Positions 35,588 through 45,430 of a stretch of DNA of 64,000 bases are shown piece after piece. The DNA is from Pseudoalteromonas rubra (GTDB lineage: Bacteria > Pseudomonadota > Gammaproteobacteria > Enterobacterales > Alteromonadaceae). The notes under the pieces were generated by a model, which was not told the DNA's origin, did not search any database, and worked only from the letters and a program-made list of their open reading frames with translations. Numbering within the stretch: the stretch's first letter is position 1; every line of letters starts with the position of its first letter. The translations under genes were made by a program, and so were the position numbers. The stretch spans positions 62,001-126,000 of the forward strand of contig NZ_PNCI01000008.1 in the NCBI RefSeq assembly GCF_005887095.1, read 5' to 3'.

Positions 35588-35612
35588 AAAAAAGGGCCAG
35601 AGGCCCTTTTTA
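35588..35612 (-). terminator. Terminator between folA and obg
   Basis: AAAAAGGGCC/GGCCCTTTTT stem with the loop AGA. It ends the folA side on plus only as a mirror; on the minus strand it lies upstream of the obg stop by position, between the folA start and the obg 3' end at 35650, so it terminates obg. Confidence 0.75.
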
Positions 35613-35649
35613 TGCCAATCCGACTAATAAAGCTTTAATACGGATTGCA

Positions 35650-36819
<1,170 letters not shown>

Positions 36820-36948
36820 TCAGCACCTGCTATTATAGCAAGTTCATAGCGGCTTGATCAGCATGGGCAAATGCCTAACTACCGGTATGTGGCTCATATC
36901 TGACAGGAATAAGGTTAGAACAAATTAGAGTTCTGCTCTATAAAAACA

Positions 36949-36976
36949 AAAAACCCCGCCTAAGCGGGGTTTTTCA
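36949..36976 (-). terminator. Terminator after rplU-rpmA
   Basis: AAAACCCCGC/GCGGGGTTTT stem with loop CTAA, 16 bases past the rpmA stop. Confidence 0.85.
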
Positions 36977-36991
36977 ATATTCTTTTACCGA

Positions 36992-37249
36992 TTACTCAGC
37001 AATGATGCTAACGTATTTACGGTTTAAAGGACCTTTCTGCTCAAAAACAACTTTACCGTCTGCTTTTGCGAAGATTGTGTGGTCTTTACCGATACCTGCG
37101 TTAGTACCTGCGTGGAACTTAGTACCACGTTGACGAACAATGATGTTACCCGCTAGTACAGATTCACCACCGAAACGCTTAACACCTAAGCGTTTACTTT
37201 CTGAATCGCGACCGTTACGAGTACTACCAGCTGCCTTCTTATGTGCCAT
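36992..37249 (-). CDS. rpmA: Ribosomal protein bL27
   Basis: An 85-residue 50S protein beginning [20 protein letters not shown], the canonical L27 start, with [20 protein letters not shown] sequence ([16 protein letters not shown]) next. Its N-terminus reaches the peptidyl transferase centre. Downstream of rplU by 17 bases. Confidence 0.97.
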   Translation of the reverse strand: MAHKKAAGSTRNGRDSESKRLGVKRFGGESVLAGNIIVRQRGTKFHAGTNAGIGKDHTIFAKADGKVVFEQKGPLNRKYVSIIAE

Positions 37250-37266
37250 CTCTCTGTACCTCTAAA

Positions 37267-37578
37267 TTAAGCGCTAATGCCAGTGATTTTAACTTCAGTG
37301 AACCACTGACGGTGGCCCATCTGCTTACGAGAATGCTTACGACGTCTAAATTTAACGATCTTAATTTTCTCGCCACGACCGTGAGATACAACTTCAGCTG
37401 TAATCTTACCACCGTTTACGAACGGCGCACCGATCTCGATTTTTTCACCATCAGCTACAAGAAGTACTGAATCAAATTCAATTGATGCACCAGTCTCAAC
37501 GTCTAGTTTCTCTAGACGAATTGTTTGACCTTCAGTCACACGGTGCTGTTTACCACCACTTTGGAAAACCGCGTACAT
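37267..37578 (-). CDS. rplU: Ribosomal protein bL21
   Basis: 103 residues from [17 protein letters not shown] (37578), the conserved L21 start; the open frame extends 17 codons upstream into the leader. The end, [20 protein letters not shown], is the RNA-binding signature. It heads the rplU-rpmA operon behind a well-formed promoter. Confidence 0.97.
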   Translation of the reverse strand: MYAVFQSGGKQHRVTEGQTIRLEKLDVETGASIEFDSVLLVADGEKIEIGAPFVNGGKITAEVVSHGRGEKIKIVKFRRRKHSRKQMGHRQWFTEVKITGISA

Positions 37579-37935
37579 AATTAACTCCGTCTGTGCGCCC
37601 TCAAATCGACGCAACTTAATATTCTTCAATAGGGCGCGAAGTTTACGCTAATGTGCTACTTCACGCAAGCCCTAGATCGCAAATAAATGAATAAAAAATA
37701 GCTAACTTGAGGGCGTAATAATATTTTCATTTATTCTAACGAAAAGGTGTGATAAGCCAAGCTCTTTTTTGCTTTCTCACCCACGAATTCTGATATAAAT
37801 CGGCCACAAAGAACAAAAAACAAACAAAAGTATCGATTTTTTAACCTCTATCAAGGCAAGTTATCGAGTCACGGGGATTTTTAATGTACACTTGCGACTC
37901 GAACATCCCTGAATGAGGCTTTAGCTCGGAGCGTT
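37579..37935. other. Divergent promoter region between rplU and ispB
   Basis: A 357-base AT-rich region without genes. It carries the rplU promoter (37640-37668), an AT-rich tract beyond it that could act as an UP element, and the unassigned ispB promoter near 37870-37915. Confidence 0.6.
37640..37668 (-). promoter_or_regulatory. rplU-rpmA promoter
   Basis: On the minus strand TTGCGT and TAAACT are exactly 17 bases apart, 62 bases before the rplU start. The sequence upstream of the -35 box is AT-rich. Confidence 0.65.
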
Positions 37936-38907
37936 ATGGATATCAAAGCGATCCAGAGATTGATTGAGCAAGACATGCTTGCCGTTAATCAACTTATAGG
38001 CGACCAAATGCAATCTGACGTCGCACTGGTTAATCAACTTGGCTTATATATAGTCAATAGTGGTGGGAAACGCATCCGCCCTATGCTGGCACTTTTAGTT
38101 GCTAAAGCATTGGGTTATCAGGGCGATAAACACGTTACACTGGCGACCATTATCGAGTTTATCCACACAGCCACTTTGCTGCATGACGACGTGGTAGACG
38201 AATCGGCTCTGCGCCGTGGCGAACCCACAGCGAATGCCGAATTTGGTAACGCGGCAAGCGTACTAGTTGGTGACTTTATATACACCCGCTCTTTTCAGCT
38301 GATGGTTGGGCTCGAAAATATGGAAGTCATGCAAATCCTGGCGGATGCGACCAATGTAATCGCTGAGGGCGAGGTTTTACAGCTGATGAACTGTAACGAC
38401 CCAGACACGACAGAGCAAAGCTATATGCAGGTAATATATAGTAAAACGGCTAAACTGTTCGAAGCCGCAACTATGCTACCCGCAGTTATCCTGAACAAAT
38501 CAGAGGCAACCAAAGAAGCTCTGAAACTCTATGGTATGCACTTGGGAACAGCTTTTCAGTTAGTTGATGATGTGCTCGACTACAGTGCCAATGCAGATCA
38601 GCTAGGAAAAAACATTGGTGATGACTTAGCCGAAGGCAAACCAACGCTGCCGTTAATTTACGCAATGCGTCACGGCACTGATCACCAGATTGCACAGATC
38701 CGTGATGCCATAGCAAACGGTAATGGCCTCGATAACCTGAACGAAATTCTGGCTACGCTTGAGCAGACCAACGCGCTTGAACACACTATGGAGCGCGCCC
38801 GCACAGAATCGCAAAAAGCCATTGAGCAACTCAGTGTACTAGCAGAATCTGAGCACAAAACAGCTCTGGTTTCATTGGCAAAACTAGCAGTCGAACGCAG
38901 CTATTAA
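37936..38907 (+). CDS. ispB: Octaprenyl diphosphate synthase IspB
   Basis: Extends farnesyl diphosphate to the octaprenyl side chain of ubiquinone and menaquinone. The first aspartate-rich motif DDVVD is at residues 84-88, and the second, DDVLD, is near 212. GKRIRPML is the conserved IPP-binding segment. 323 residues, as in E. coli. The gene order rplU-rpmA divergent from ispB is conserved in gammaproteobacteria. Confidence 0.95.
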   Translation: MDIKAIQRLIEQDMLAVNQLIGDQMQSDVALVNQLGLYIVNSGGKRIRPMLALLVAKALGYQGDKHVTLATIIEFIHTATLLHDDVVDESALRRGEPTANAEFGNAASVLVGDFIYTRSFQLMVGLENMEVMQILADATNVIAEGEVLQLMNCNDPDTTEQSYMQVIYSKTAKLFEAATMLPAVILNKSEATKEALKLYGMHLGTAFQLVDDVLDYSANADQLGKNIGDDLAEGKPTLPLIYAMRHGTDHQIAQIRDAIANGNGLDNLNEILATLEQTNALEHTMERARTESQKAIEQLSVLAESEHKTALVSLAKLAVERSY

Positions 38908-38924
38908 GCCACTTAAAAGAGATT

Positions 38925-38953
38925 AAAAAAAGGCTGCTCAGGCAGCCTTTTTT
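38925..38953. terminator. Bidirectional terminator between ispB and yggX
   Basis: GGCTGC/GCAGCC stem with loop TCAG, an A-run before and six T after; it serves both convergent genes. Confidence 0.85.
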
Positions 38954-38964
38954 CGTTGAGGTGA

Positions 38965-39237
38965 TTACCCTTCTTTTGGACGATAACCTTCAATCTCAAC
39001 GTCTTTACCTTCAAACAAAAAGCCTACCATCTGATCTTCAAGTTGTTGGCGATGCTCCGGATCCATCATGTTCAGGTGTTTCTCATTGATCAGCATAGTT
39101 TGTTTATGCTGCCACTGTTGCCACGCTTCTTTACTGATGTTGTTAAAGATGCGTTCGCCAACTTCACCCGGGTACAGTTGAAAATCCAGCCCAGGTGCTT
39201 CTTTTTGTAACTTTTGACAAAATACGGTACGTGCCAT
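38965..39237 (-). CDS. yggX: Fe(II) trafficking protein YggX
   Basis: A 90-residue protein, [20 protein letters not shown], with the single conserved cysteine C7 of the family. Linked to iron-sulfur cluster protection from oxidants. It follows mutY by 34 bases, the same mutY-yggX pair as in E. coli, where MutY carries an Fe-S cluster. Confidence 0.95.
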   Translation of the reverse strand: MARTVFCQKLQKEAPGLDFQLYPGEVGERIFNNISKEAWQQWQHKQTMLINEKHLNMMDPEHRQQLEDQMVGFLFEGKDVEIEGYRPKEG

Positions 39238-39271
39238 CTCTTTACCCTTTATGCATTCATTTAGGTTAAGT

Positions 39272-40330
39272 TTACCCCATTGCCTTTAAGACTTTAACCA
39301 ACTTTTTCGTCGGTGCAGCCAGACCGACTTCGGCAGGCTGTGCTAACTCATACCATAATAATGGGTTATCGTGAACACAATCAGGGACTCGGTCCAAGTC
39401 GATAACCACAGGGGTTATCGTCAGCTCAAAGTGCGTGAATATATGAACAAAAGACGCCAGTGTTAGACGACTTCCCGCTATGCCCTGCTGTGCCAAAAAT
39501 ACGTCAAGGTCTGCAAGCTCTGTGAACTCAAAGAAGCCAAACAGCCCTCCCCAGATCCCACTGCTTGGCCGTTTTTCCATTAACACTTTGCCCTCTGCGC
39601 GCACTATCAGGTGATATGCCGCTTTCTTAGGCTTTACTTTTTTAGGTTTGGAGTTAGGAAACTCCTTCACTCTGTCCTGTTGGTACGCCTGGCAACGACT
39701 GACCAATGGGCAAGCCTCACAATCAAAATTGCTGCGACTACATAAACTGGCCCCCAGATCCATCATTGCCTGATTGTATTCTGTCACCCTGTCTTTGGGG
39801 GTCAGCGCATCGGTTAATGCCCACAGGTGGTTTTCAACCTTCTTAACGCCATACCAGCCTTCAACCATAAAGAAACGGGCCAGTACACGTTTTACATTGC
39901 CATCCAGAATCGGGTGCGGCTGCCCCAGAGATAAAGAGAGCACAGCCCCCGCCGTGGAGCGACCAATACCTGGTAGCGCCATCACCTGTTCCAGCGTTTC
40001 AGGAAATTTCCCCTGATACTCATCACGGACAATTTTTGCAGTCTTGTGCAGATTTCTTGCACGGGCGTAATAGCCAAGCCCAGTCCAGTGGTGCAACACC
40101 TCATCCTCTGGTGCATTTGCTAAATCAATGATGGTTGGAAAGCGCGCCATAAAGCGTTCAAAATACGGGATCACAGTCACAACCTGAGTTTGTTGTAACA
40201 TTACTTCTGACACCCACACTTTATATGGGGTCTTCTCAAGTTGCCAGGGCAGCGTTTTACGCCCGTGTAACTGGTACCAGTCGACAACTTGCTTGGCAAA
40301 CCACTGGGCTTGCTCATTATTTACTGTCAT
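39272..40330 (-). CDS. mutY: Adenine DNA glycosylase MutY
   Basis: Removes adenine mispaired with 8-oxoguanine. The catalytic Glu is in [12 protein letters not shown] near residue 37, the helix-hairpin-helix is [16 protein letters not shown], and the catalytic Asp lies in [10 protein letters not shown]. The 4Fe-4S cluster cysteines are in [17 protein letters not shown] (C-x6-C-x2-C-x5-C), near residues 195-211. A C-terminal NUDIX-like domain recognises 8-oxoG. 352 residues, complete. Divergent from trmB. Confidence 0.95.
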   Translation of the reverse strand: MTVNNEQAQWFAKQVVDWYQLHGRKTLPWQLEKTPYKVWVSEVMLQQTQVVTVIPYFERFMARFPTIIDLANAPEDEVLHHWTGLGYYARARNLHKTAKIVRDEYQGKFPETLEQVMALPGIGRSTAGAVLSLSLGQPHPILDGNVKRVLARFFMVEGWYGVKKVENHLWALTDALTPKDRVTEYNQAMMDLGASLCSRSNFDCEACPLVSRCQAYQQDRVKEFPNSKPKKVKPKKAAYHLIVRAEGKVLMEKRPSSGIWGGLFGFFEFTELADLDVFLAQQGIAGSRLTLASFVHIFTHFELTITPVVIDLDRVPDCVHDNPLLWYELAQPAEVGLAAPTKKLVKVLKAMG

Positions 40331-40452
40331 TGCGAGACTCTGCTTTTTACTTGCTAATACACGCGCCAGTGTATGAAGCTTTTTTCAAAGGTCAAGCTCT
40401 TGTACTTGGCGCTGTGAATAGCGATAATGTGCGCCCATTTTTTACACCGAAG

Positions 40453-41187
40453 ATGAAGACCATGAACGAATCGAGTAAAACAGCTCTGGAACAAGCTGAG
40501 CAGGAAGGCAAATACATTCGCAAAGTGCGTAGCTTTGTAAAGCGTGAAGGCCGCCTGACCAAAGGGCAAGCTGCCGCCATTGAAAAATGCTGGGCAACGA
40601 TGGGCCTGGAGCATGCTCAGGGTCGCCTGGACTTTGCAGAGGTGTTTGGCAACGACAATGATGTTGTGGTCGAGATTGGTTTTGGTATGGGCAAATCGCT
40701 GGTAGAAATGGCGAAAAACGCACCGGACCAGAATTTTATTGGCATCGAGGTACACCGCCCAGGTGTTGGTGCTTGCCTGATGGAAGCCGATGAGCAAGGT
40801 GTTACTAACCTGCGCGTATTCGAGCATGATGCAGTTGAAGTACTGGCAGACTGCATTCCAGACGCAAGCCTGGCAAAACTTCAGCTGTTTTTTCCTGACC
40901 CGTGGCACAAAAAACGCCATCATAAGCGCCGTATTGTACAAGCCGAGTTTGTCGAGAAACTGCGTACTAAGTTGCGTATTGGCGGTGTTTTCCATATGGC
41001 GACGGACTGGGAAAACTATGCAGAACACATGCTGGAAGTCATGCAAGCCGCGCCTGGCTTCAAAAACCAGTCCGAAACGAATGACTATGTACCTCGCCCC
41101 GATTTTCGCCCGTTAACCAAGTTTGAACAACGCGGTCACCGCCTCGGTCATGGCGTCTGGGACCTGATGTTTGAGCGCACAGCCTGA
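40453..41187 (+). CDS. trmB: tRNA (guanine-N7)-methyltransferase TrmB
   Basis: Methylates G46 of tRNA. The start [14 protein letters not shown] (40453) gives 244 residues, near the E. coli 239; an ATG at 40462 is equally possible. The open frame extends 76 codons upstream, but these lie over mut[17 protein letters not shown] is the family N-terminus, the SAM motif is [14 protein letters not shown], and [17 protein letters not shown] is the TrmB signature. Divergent from mutY, as in E. coli. Confidence 0.94.
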   Translation: MKTMNESSKTALEQAEQEGKYIRKVRSFVKREGRLTKGQAAAIEKCWATMGLEHAQGRLDFAEVFGNDNDVVVEIGFGMGKSLVEMAKNAPDQNFIGIEVHRPGVGACLMEADEQGVTNLRVFEHDAVEVLADCIPDASLAKLQLFFPDPWHKKRHHKRRIVQAEFVEKLRTKLRIGGVFHMATDWENYAEHMLEVMQAAPGFKNQSETNDYVPRPDFRPLTKFEQRGHRLGHGVWDLMFERTA

Positions 41188-41235
41188 CTTATCATTGCTA
41201 CCGGGGCATAGCGCCCCGTCTATTCTGGATCTGAG

Positions 41236-42273
41236 ATGCAAAAATTAACCAACCCGAGCTTGCTATTACTACGCAATGAAGAAGAGCTGACGGGCCAGCA
41301 TATTTTAGTGATCAATCACCAGCGTGATGGGTTTCTGTCTGAGCTGAAGCAATTAAACCCGCAGGCAGTCATCAGCGCATTTAGTTATGACTTTGCCGAT
41401 CACCTGGCAGCTGACTCGGTCGCAAATATCAACAGCTATGTGTCACACAGCCTGCCTGAGCTCAATGATCTGGACTTAATCATTTACTACTATCCAAAGT
41501 CCAAGCCGGAAGCACAAATGATGTTCGACAATATTCGTGCGCTGTGCTCTGAGCAAACCCGTTTACTCGTGGTTGGAGAAAACAAAGGTGGCGTTAAGTC
41601 GGCGGAAAAGCAACTGCAAGATAAATGCGAGGCACATTACAAACTCGATAGCGCCAAGCATTGTATTTTGTACGAATTTGCTCAACTGCAAACTGAGGCA
41701 CTTTTTGATATTGCCAGCTACCAGCAAACCTTTACCGTTACGGTTGCCGGGCAACAGTTTGATGCTGTCAGTGTCCCGGGTGTGTTTAATCATGGCAAGC
41801 TGGATGTCGGGACCAAACTCCTGCTGGAAAACCTCGATTTGCCAGCCCATGGTAACATGCTCGACTTTGGCTGCGGTGCAGGGATCATTGCCACCTTTGT
41901 ACTCAATCAGTCGCCAAGAATTCGCTTCAGCTGCCTGGATGTCAATGCATTGGCTTTATACGCCTGCGAGCAAACTTTGCGCTTGAATGGCCATAAGGCT
42001 GAACTAGTGCTCAGTGATGGCCTCAAGCAGTTGAAAGGCCGCTTTGATGCTATTATCAGCAACCCGCCATTTCACACCGGTATTAAAACTGATTATGATA
42101 TAGCCGAAGGGTTTATCAACGGTGCTACCATGCATATGAACAAAGGTGCTCAGCTGCATATTGTCGCCAACAGCTTCCTAAAGTACCCGCCACTGATTGA
42201 GGCACGCTTTGGGCATTGCGATACGCAGATAAAAAACACCAAGTTTGCTGTCTATCGTGCAACTCTGAGCTAA
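41236..42273 (+). CDS. rsmC: 16S rRNA (guanine-1207-N2)-methyltransferase RsmC
   Basis: 345 residues in two methyltransferase-like halves. The N-terminal half is degenerate; the active C-terminal half has MLDFGCGAGIIATFVL near residue 210 and the NPPFHTG motif near 277 typical of N2-guanine methyltransferases. It acts on the assembled 30S subunit. Same strand as trmB, 48 bases after it. Confidence 0.93.
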   Translation: MQKLTNPSLLLLRNEEELTGQHILVINHQRDGFLSELKQLNPQAVISAFSYDFADHLAADSVANINSYVSHSLPELNDLDLIIYYYPKSKPEAQMMFDNIRALCSEQTRLLVVGENKGGVKSAEKQLQDKCEAHYKLDSAKHCILYEFAQLQTEALFDIASYQQTFTVTVAGQQFDAVSVPGVFNHGKLDVGTKLLLENLDLPAHGNMLDFGCGAGIIATFVLNQSPRIRFSCLDVNALALYACEQTLRLNGHKAELVLSDGLKQLKGRFDAIISNPPFHTGIKTDYDIAEGFINGATMHMNKGAQLHIVANSFLKYPPLIEARFGHCDTQIKNTKFAVYRATLS

Positions 42274-42279
42274 TGCGAA

Positions 42280-42307
42280 GCCAGTTCAAAGCAACCCTTG
42301 AACTGGC
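42280..42307 (+). terminator. Hairpin after rsmC
   Basis: GCCAGTTCAA/TTGAACTGGC, a ten-base perfect stem with an eight-base loop. No T-run follows, so termination is uncertain. Confidence 0.5.
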
Positions 42308-42449
42308 CACAGCCCTAACCCTCCCTCCTTTACACCCCGTTGGAAAGAGCAAAGTGCTGAATCGTTTCGTAAAATGTGAGCTTTTTTGTGTTCTATACTG
42401 CTAAACTAAGGTGAGTGAATAGCAGGCAAGCGGGATTTGTGGTCTCCCA

Positions 42450-44072
42450 ATGGGTAAATACGCAACAAAAACAAGTATAAGAAAAGTGCTGATCAGTGCC
42501 GTCATGCTAGTTACGGCGCTGTCTTTGTCCCTGTCTATTTCAATTTCGACCTATCTCGACGTTAAAAAACAAAAGCAACTGATCATCAACAAGCTGGAGA
42601 TGATAGCCGAGATCATTGCATTTAACGCTCAGGTAACGCTGATTTTCGATGACAGAAAAACCGAAGAAAAGCGCCTCAAATCCTTTGATAAGGTTGATTT
42701 GGTCAAGAACATTCACATCTATGCGATTGATGACGTGACGAACAGGCCCGTGTTTTTCACCAGCTACAATGCCAGTAAAACGCCCCCAGTGCCGCTCAAG
42801 GTCAATCAAATAGAGGAACTCCGAACACCCAAGATATCTGAAGACTACATAGAGCTTATCCTGCCCGTAGAGTACGAAGGGAATATAGAAGGATATGTGT
42901 ACCTGCGTGGCGGTCTTGAGCACCTGGCTGAATACATTAACAGAAAAATCTTGGTTGATATCGCCTTAACCCTGTTTGTACTAGTACTGGTGATGTTTGT
43001 CGCAAGGGGGATCCAAAAGCGTATTGCCAGCCCCATCGAATCTCTCTCAACCCTGCTACAGGACGTTTCAAAGAATCACAACTATGCCACCCGGGCGGAA
43101 AAAAGTGACATAGAAGAAATCAATATTCTGGCCAACAACCTCAACATCATGCTCACCAGGACGCAAAACCAGCTTGAACGCCATCAGGCCGACAAGCAGG
43201 AAATAAAGCAACTAAACCAGAGCCTGGAAGAAAAGGTAAACCAGCGTACGATAGCGCTTCGAGAAGCAAACCAGGAGCTGCTCAACACCCTGGAGCGTAT
43301 GCATCAGTATCAGAATCAGATTGTTGAAAATGAAAAAATGGCCTCACTTGGCCAGATGGTTGCGGGCGTTGCGCATGAAGTTAATACACCCATTGGGCTG
43401 GGAGTAACCGGCTCAACATTACTACGCGATAAGCTCAGCGACATAGAAGTCGCCTTCCAGCAAAAAACGCTGACCTCCAAGCAACTGGAACGGTTTATTA
43501 AAGAAGGGATCGAGAACCTGGATCTCATTTATCGTAATCTCAACAGAGCGGCCGATCTTATTTCCAGCTTTAAGAAAGTAGCTGTAAGCCAGGATATTGA
43601 GATCAACTCAGACGTTAATATTACTAAATTGCTCAACGCAGTCATGGGCGCGATGCGCACCGAACTGGAGCTCAAGGCACCACAGATCCATATTGACTGC
43701 CCTGAGGAACTCACTATCAGAAGTAAGTCTGGTCTTCTGCAGCAGGTGTTTGAACAATTGTTTTCAAATTCTCTGCTCCACGGCTTTGTGAGTAACGAAA
43801 ATAACGAAATTGCTATAAAAGTGAACCGTGAAGACCCGCAATTAACGATTGTATACAGCGACAATGGTGTGGGTGTGCCTAATGCGATTAAAAAGCGTAT
43901 TTTTGATCCATTTGTTACAACAAGGCGAGGGGAAGGTGGCAGTGGTCTGGGTATGCACTTGGTGTATAACCTGGTTACTCAGGCACTTGGAGGAAGTATT
44001 ACACTGCAGGAAGACTATAAATCAGGTACTCAATTTGTGATTAGCCTGCCTCTGAAAGGAGGTACACAGTGA
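42450..44072 (+). CDS. Membrane sensor histidine kinase
   Basis: A 540-residue two-component sensor. Transmembrane helix 1 is at about 14-33 ([20 protein letters not shown]), and a periplasmic region of about 135 residues is followed by helix 2 (IALTLFVLVLVMFVA) and a HAMP domain. A coiled coil leads to the phospho-acceptor histidine in GVAHEVNTPIGLG near residue 309. The ATPase domain has an N box, DNGVGVP, and GGSGLGMHLV. The HEVNTP form marks the kinase group whose partner regulators are often separate. No response regulator is adjacent. It overlaps a YfiR-like gene by four bases, suggesting that protein shapes its signal. Confidence 0.88.
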   Translation: MGKYATKTSIRKVLISAVMLVTALSLSLSISISTYLDVKKQKQLIINKLEMIAEIIAFNAQVTLIFDDRKTEEKRLKSFDKVDLVKNIHIYAIDDVTNRPVFFTSYNASKTPPVPLKVNQIEELRTPKISEDYIELILPVEYEGNIEGYVYLRGGLEHLAEYINRKILVDIALTLFVLVLVMFVARGIQKRIASPIESLSTLLQDVSKNHNYATRAEKSDIEEINILANNLNIMLTRTQNQLERHQADKQEIKQLNQSLEEKVNQRTIALREANQELLNTLERMHQYQNQIVENEKMASLGQMVAGVAHEVNTPIGLGVTGSTLLRDKLSDIEVAFQQKTLTSKQLERFIKEGIENLDLIYRNLNRAADLISSFKKVAVSQDIEINSDVNITKLLNAVMGAMRTELELKAPQIHIDCPEELTIRSKSGLLQQVFEQLFSNSLLHGFVSNENNEIAIKVNREDPQLTIVYSDNGVGVPNAIKKRIFDPFVTTRRGEGGSGLGMHLVYNLVTQALGGSITLQEDYKSGTQFVISLPLKGGTQ

Positions 44073-44596
44073 GATTAATGTACCTATTTATTTTGTGCTC
44101 ACTTGCGTTTTTTTCTACGCTTAGTTACGCAAAATCGCCGGAGGAAATCCGATCAGCTTTTTTATATCAAATGGCAAAGTTCATTGATTTCCCTGAGCAA
44201 AAAAATAAAAAAACGACCCGTTTTTGTTTTTATGATATCAAAAATGGTCCAGGTGCTGTTTTATTTAGTAATCGTACCTTAAAAATACGTTTAAAGCCGA
44301 TCGAAATAATCGAAGTGAAAAAGACTGACTCATTGCGGGAACTTTCCATGCGATGTGATATCACATACATTGATGAAACAATGGAAGATGATATACTCTC
44401 CGCTTGGACCGATACAATGGCCCTAAGTATGGTAACTGTGGGCGAAAGTATCGAATTTTTGGAAGGGGGTGGGATTGCTTCCTTGGTCCAGGAAGGGAGT
44501 AAGATAAGGCTGTATATAAACAAGCAAGAAGTCACTCAGCACAACTTTAAAGTGCTTTCTCGGTTGCTTGCCGTCTCCAAGTTTTATCCTAACTGA
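44069..44596 (+). CDS. YfiR family periplasmic protein (DUF4154)
   Basis: 175 residues. GTG start at 44069 with GGAGG six bases upstream, overlapping the kinase stop. A signal peptide (MYLFILCSLAFFSTLSYA) is followed by the YfiR pattern: EEIRSAFLYQMAKFIDFPEQ, a cysteine pair (RFCFYD, MRCDITY), and LEGGGIASLVQEGSKIRLYI. YfiR of Pseudomonas represses a membrane diguanylate cyclase from the periplasm. Here the partner seems to be the histidine kinase; that is an inference from overlap. Confidence 0.85.
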   Translation: MRLMYLFILCSLAFFSTLSYAKSPEEIRSAFLYQMAKFIDFPEQKNKKTTRFCFYDIKNGPGAVLFSNRTLKIRLKPIEIIEVKKTDSLRELSMRCDITYIDETMEDDILSAWTDTMALSMVTVGESIEFLEGGGIASLVQEGSKIRLYINKQEVTQHNFKVLSRLLAVSKFYPN

Positions 44597-44602
44597 TTTT
44601 AC

Positions 44603-44631
44603 TTGTTAACAATTGAATATACTCCTATAAT
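44603..44631 (+). promoter_or_regulatory. arcA promoter
   Basis: TTGTTA and TATAAT with a 17-base spacer. GTTAAC occurs once over the -35 box and again just after the -10 box, a repeat that may bind ArcA itself or another regulator. Confidence 0.6.
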
Positions 44632-44703
44632 CGTTAACATTCGGTTTTATTATATAACGCCGAAGATTTTGTAAATACAATATTCCGAAAAGGTTAATTA
44701 ATA

Positions 44704-45423
44704 ATGCAAACGCCAGTCATTCTAATTGTTGAGGATGAAGACGTAACTCGACTGAACCTCGTTAGTTTATTTGAAGCCGAAGGTTATAAGGTAATTGAAG
44801 CCATAGATGGCGATGATATGCATGAAAAATTGACATCTAACGATGATGTCAACTGTGTGATCATGGATATTAACCTGCCAGGCAAAAATGGCCTTATCCT
44901 GGCCCGTGAGTTACGCCAGAAGAAAAACATCGGTCTAATTTTCTTAACCGGCCGTGACAACGATGTCGACCGTATTCTTGGTCTTGAGATCGGTGCCGAC
45001 GACTACGTAACTAAACCTTTCAATCCGCGTGAGCTTACAATTCGCGTGCGCAACCTGATCTCTCGCACCGGCTCAAACCCGGAAGAGACCAGCATTGATA
45101 GCAATGGCGTTATCACCTTTAATGGTTGGGAGCTGGATGAAAATAGCCGCTGCCTGACTTCTCCAACGGGTGAGTCTAAACGCTTACCGAAAGGTGAATA
45201 TCGTGCGCTGCGCCTGATGCTTGACTCGCCAGGTCGTATCTTTAGCCGTGAGCAGCTAATTAAGCATATGACAGGTCGTGAATTGCGTGCAAACGACAGA
45301 ACAGTTGACGTGACTATTCGTCGTATTCGTAAGCACTTTGAAACCGATAATAACACTCCTGAATTAATCAGCACCATTCATGGTGAAGGCTACCGCTTCA
45401 TTGGGAAGATCGATAGCCAATAA
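44704..45423 (+). CDS. arcA: Aerobic respiration response regulator ArcA
   Basis: OmpR-family regulator, 239 residues. The receiver domain has the phosphorylation site D55 in [13 protein letters not shown], and Lys in [12 protein letters not shown]. The C-terminal winged helix ends in [14 protein letters not shown]. The match to E. coli ArcA is close from [12 protein letters not shown] on. It controls respiration genes under low oxygen. It converges with arcB, with seven bases between stops; in E. coli the two genes are far apart. Confidence 0.95.
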   Translation: MQTPVILIVEDEDVTRLNLVSLFEAEGYKVIEAIDGDDMHEKLTSNDDVNCVIMDINLPGKNGLILARELRQKKNIGLIFLTGRDNDVDRILGLEIGADDYVTKPFNPRELTIRVRNLISRTGSNPEETSIDSNGVITFNGWELDENSRCLTSPTGESKRLPKGEYRALRLMLDSPGRIFSREQLIKHMTGRELRANDRTVDVTIRRIRKHFETDNNTPELISTIHGEGYRFIGKIDSQ

Positions 45424-45430
45424 GTTTGCG

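Noticed and set aside
40354..41046. 230-codon ORF on the minus strand opposite trmB
   Set aside because: It lies wholly over the well-supported trmB and has no family-like sequence or ribosome site.
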